A stretch of DNA of 36,614 nt, taken from positions 1 to 36,614 of the forward strand of contig JAFYAD010000013.1 of NCBI GenBank assembly GCA_017540915.1, in the 5' to 3' direction. The DNA comes from Lachnospiraceae bacterium. GTDB lineage: Bacteria > Bacillota_A > Clostridia > Lachnospirales > Lachnospiraceae. A program made the translations under genes and the position numbers. Of this stretch, positions 35,264-36,614 are shown piece by piece. The notes beneath the pieces are model-generated. The model did no database searches. It was not told the origin of the DNA and saw only the letters and a list, made by a program, of their open reading frames with translations. Within the stretch, counting starts at the first letter, position 1; every line of letters begins with the position of its first letter.

Positions 35264-36614
35264 ATGAAAAAGAAAAAGAACCTTAGTATTGTGATATTGG
35301 TGGCCTCGCTCTTGCTGGCGGTCACCATGATGAACACCCTGATCCTGTTCACTCAGACTCACGATCAAACACGACAGGCCGGTGCTTATCAGCTGGAAAG
35401 TGTGAGCGGGAGACTGGAATCGGCCATCAGCAGCGCGGAAAATCTCACCATGGAGCTTGCAATCCGGGCCAGAGAACACCTTGGTGACATGGATAGCCTG
35501 AGGGAGTATATTTTCTCGCGAAAGTCGGAGATACTGGCCGGTGATACTGGAGCTTTCAATCTTTATATAGCAGGGGCGGATTACAGTATCATACCTGATT
35601 TTGAGATGCCTGAGGACTATATACCCCAGGAGCGTGTATGGTATACGGGAGCGCTGAAAAATAACGGAAAGCCCTATGTTTCATCACCATATCAGGACGC
35701 CATGACGGGGGACATCTGCTATACAGTTTCCGTAATGCTGGGAGATCAGGAGACGGTTATCGCTGTGGACTATACCATGGAAAGCATCAGAGGATATGTT
35801 TCCCAGATGGGCGAGGATTCGGTGAACTCCTTCATAGTGACGGACGAGGGCATTATAGCCGGATGTACCGACGAAACTATGGTGGGAAAGAAGCTGATCG
35901 ATGCAATGCCAGATTATGCCGGTATTTATGGTGGTGCCAGAACCAAGAGCGGAGTGACTACAGCCAGGATCAGGGAAGGTTTTTTCTATGAGAATCTTTT
36001 TGCTGCCAGAAGCGGAAACGGCTGGTATCTCATCATAGGTATAAGTGACTGGACACTTTATCATAAGTCATATATTCAGCTTTTGATCACATCTTTACTT
36101 TCAATGGCGCTTTTTGCCATCGTTATAACACTGTATCTTTCCGCGCAGAAGAGCAGTGAGAATGCAAAAAAGGCCCTCGCATCGAGGGATGAGTTTTTTT
36201 CCCGTATCACGGGGCAGATTTCCGATCCTCTGAACCGCATTCTCGAGCAGTCCGACAGGGAAAAGCTGAACGGAAATGAGGACTATGAGGACAAACTGAA
36301 CTCGATCCATTCCGCGGGTATCAGACTTTCCGAGATGGTGGGACAGATCATGTCCTACAAGAGCATTATAGCTTCGGAGAAAAAAGATAACACGCAGGAA
36401 AAAGGCGGCAGAACTCCGCGTATCAGCAGAAGATTCAGGCGTATCATACTGATCATCATGCTGTTAATTATGCTGTTGACTCTGTATACCAGTGTCACCA
36501 CAACATACCGGCTCGGAAATGCCAGAATGCAAAATGAGGCCGGGGAATATGATTATCAGCTCTCCGAGTGGATCAATACACAGAAGAGCATACTGGATAT
36601 GTTCGTCAGCATGA
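35264..36614 (+). CDS. Membrane sensor with Cache domain and degenerate His-kinase-like helices (3' end cut by window)
   Basis: The frame is open from ATG 35264 to the edge (450 codons). A first membrane helix (about 7-28) is followed by an extracellular region resembling dCache_1, with ERVWYTGALKNNGKPYVSSPYQD and later NGWYLIIG. A second helix (about 269-292) leads to a cytoplasmic segment SRDEFFSRITGQISDPLN, which resembles the HisKA box (SHEIRTPLN) but has Gly317 where the phospho-accepting His belongs. Then come a basic stretch, a third helix (about 393-412) and the start of a second extracellular region. The rest, possibly a kinase or other output, is outside the window. It follows the GH43 gene by 30 bases; sugar sensing is inference. 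Confidence 0.75.
   Translation, partial: MKKKKNLSIVILVASLLLAVTMMNTLILFTQTHDQTRQAGAYQLESVSGRLESAISSAENLTMELAIRAREHLGDMDSLREYIFSRKSEILAGDTGAFNLYIAGADYSIIPDFEMPEDYIPQERVWYTGALKNNGKPYVSSPYQDAMTGDICYTVSVMLGDQETVIAVDYTMESIRGYVSQMGEDSVNSFIVTDEGIIAGCTDETMVGKKLIDAMPDYAGIYGGARTKSGVTTARIREGFFYENLFAARSGNGWYLIIGISDWTLYHKSYIQLLITSLLSMALFAIVITLYLSAQKSSENAKKALASRDEFFSRITGQISDPLNRILEQSDREKLNGNEDYEDKLNSIHSAGIRLSEMVGQIMSYKSIIASEKKDNTQEKGGRTPRISRRFRRIILIIMLLIMLLTLYTSVTTTYRLGNARMQNEAGEYDYQLSEWINTQKSILDMFVSM

Overview
This window is the replication-origin region of a low-to-moderate GC member of the Bacillota, most likely a Lachnospiraceae species of the Butyrivibrio/Roseburia type. That placement rests on the order trmO-gyrA-gyrB-recF-yaaA-dnaN-dnaA / rpmH-rnpA-yidD-yidC-jag-mnmE-mnmG-rsmG / parA-parB-DUF4446, on the protein sequences, on a DUF3881-like protein, and on a GH43 glycosidase. 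Genus and species are inference.

Layout. Bases 1-2.6 kb (minus strand) hold a PLP-dependent Orn/Lys/Arg decarboxylase cut by the window edge, preceded by a translationally coupled AbiEi-type antitoxin and a short AbiEii-like remnant. Bases 2.7-3.3 kb carry one plus-strand gene that may be a diverged ArgR-like regulator. Bases 3.3-9.4 kb (minus) hold a D-Ala-D-Ala carboxypeptidase, an 804-aa coiled-coil protein of unknown function, trmB and trmO. Bases 9.4-18.0 kb (minus) are the replication operon gyrA, gyrB, recF, yaaA, dnaN, dnaA. Transcription diverges at about 18.1 kb, where an AT-rich gap holds back-to-back dnaA and rpmH promoters; a cluster of DnaA-box-like sites lies inside the 5' part of dnaA. 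Bases 18.2-25.3 kb (plus) are rpmH, rnpA, yidD, yidC, jag, mnmE, mnmG, rsmG. A minus-strand alpha/beta-hydrolase-like gene with a 26-codon ORF in front of it follows. Then come a 283-bp palindromic repeat, two perfect parS sites, parA, parB, a DUF4446 gene, a DUF3881-like gene, a second very large (1052-aa) uncharacterised protein, a GH43 arabinosidase/xylosidase, and a membrane sensor that runs off the right edge.

How it fits together. Almost all genes point away from 18.1 kb, as expected for genes co-oriented with two forks leaving oriC. The exceptions are the 2.76-3.28 kb gene and the 25.3-26.35 kb hydrolase unit. DnaA, DnaN, RecF and gyrase start and sustain replication; ParA/ParB with two parS sites segregate the origin; RnpA, MnmE, MnmG, RsmG, TrmB and TrmO mature or modify RNA; YidD/YidC insert membrane proteins.

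Most unusual items: the DnaA-box cluster in the Asn-rich linker of dnaA; a family of intergenic palindromes sharing the end GTTACTATTCACAG; a sensor with a Cache domain, a dimerisation-helix segment lacking the phospho-acceptor His, and a second membrane unit; a 15-bp tandem repeat coding pentapeptides inside the decarboxylase; an AbiEi antitoxin paired with a toxin lacking its nucleotidyltransferase domain; and a micro-ORF ahead of a hydrolase that has lost its catalytic His. Everything was read by eye; no database search was run.
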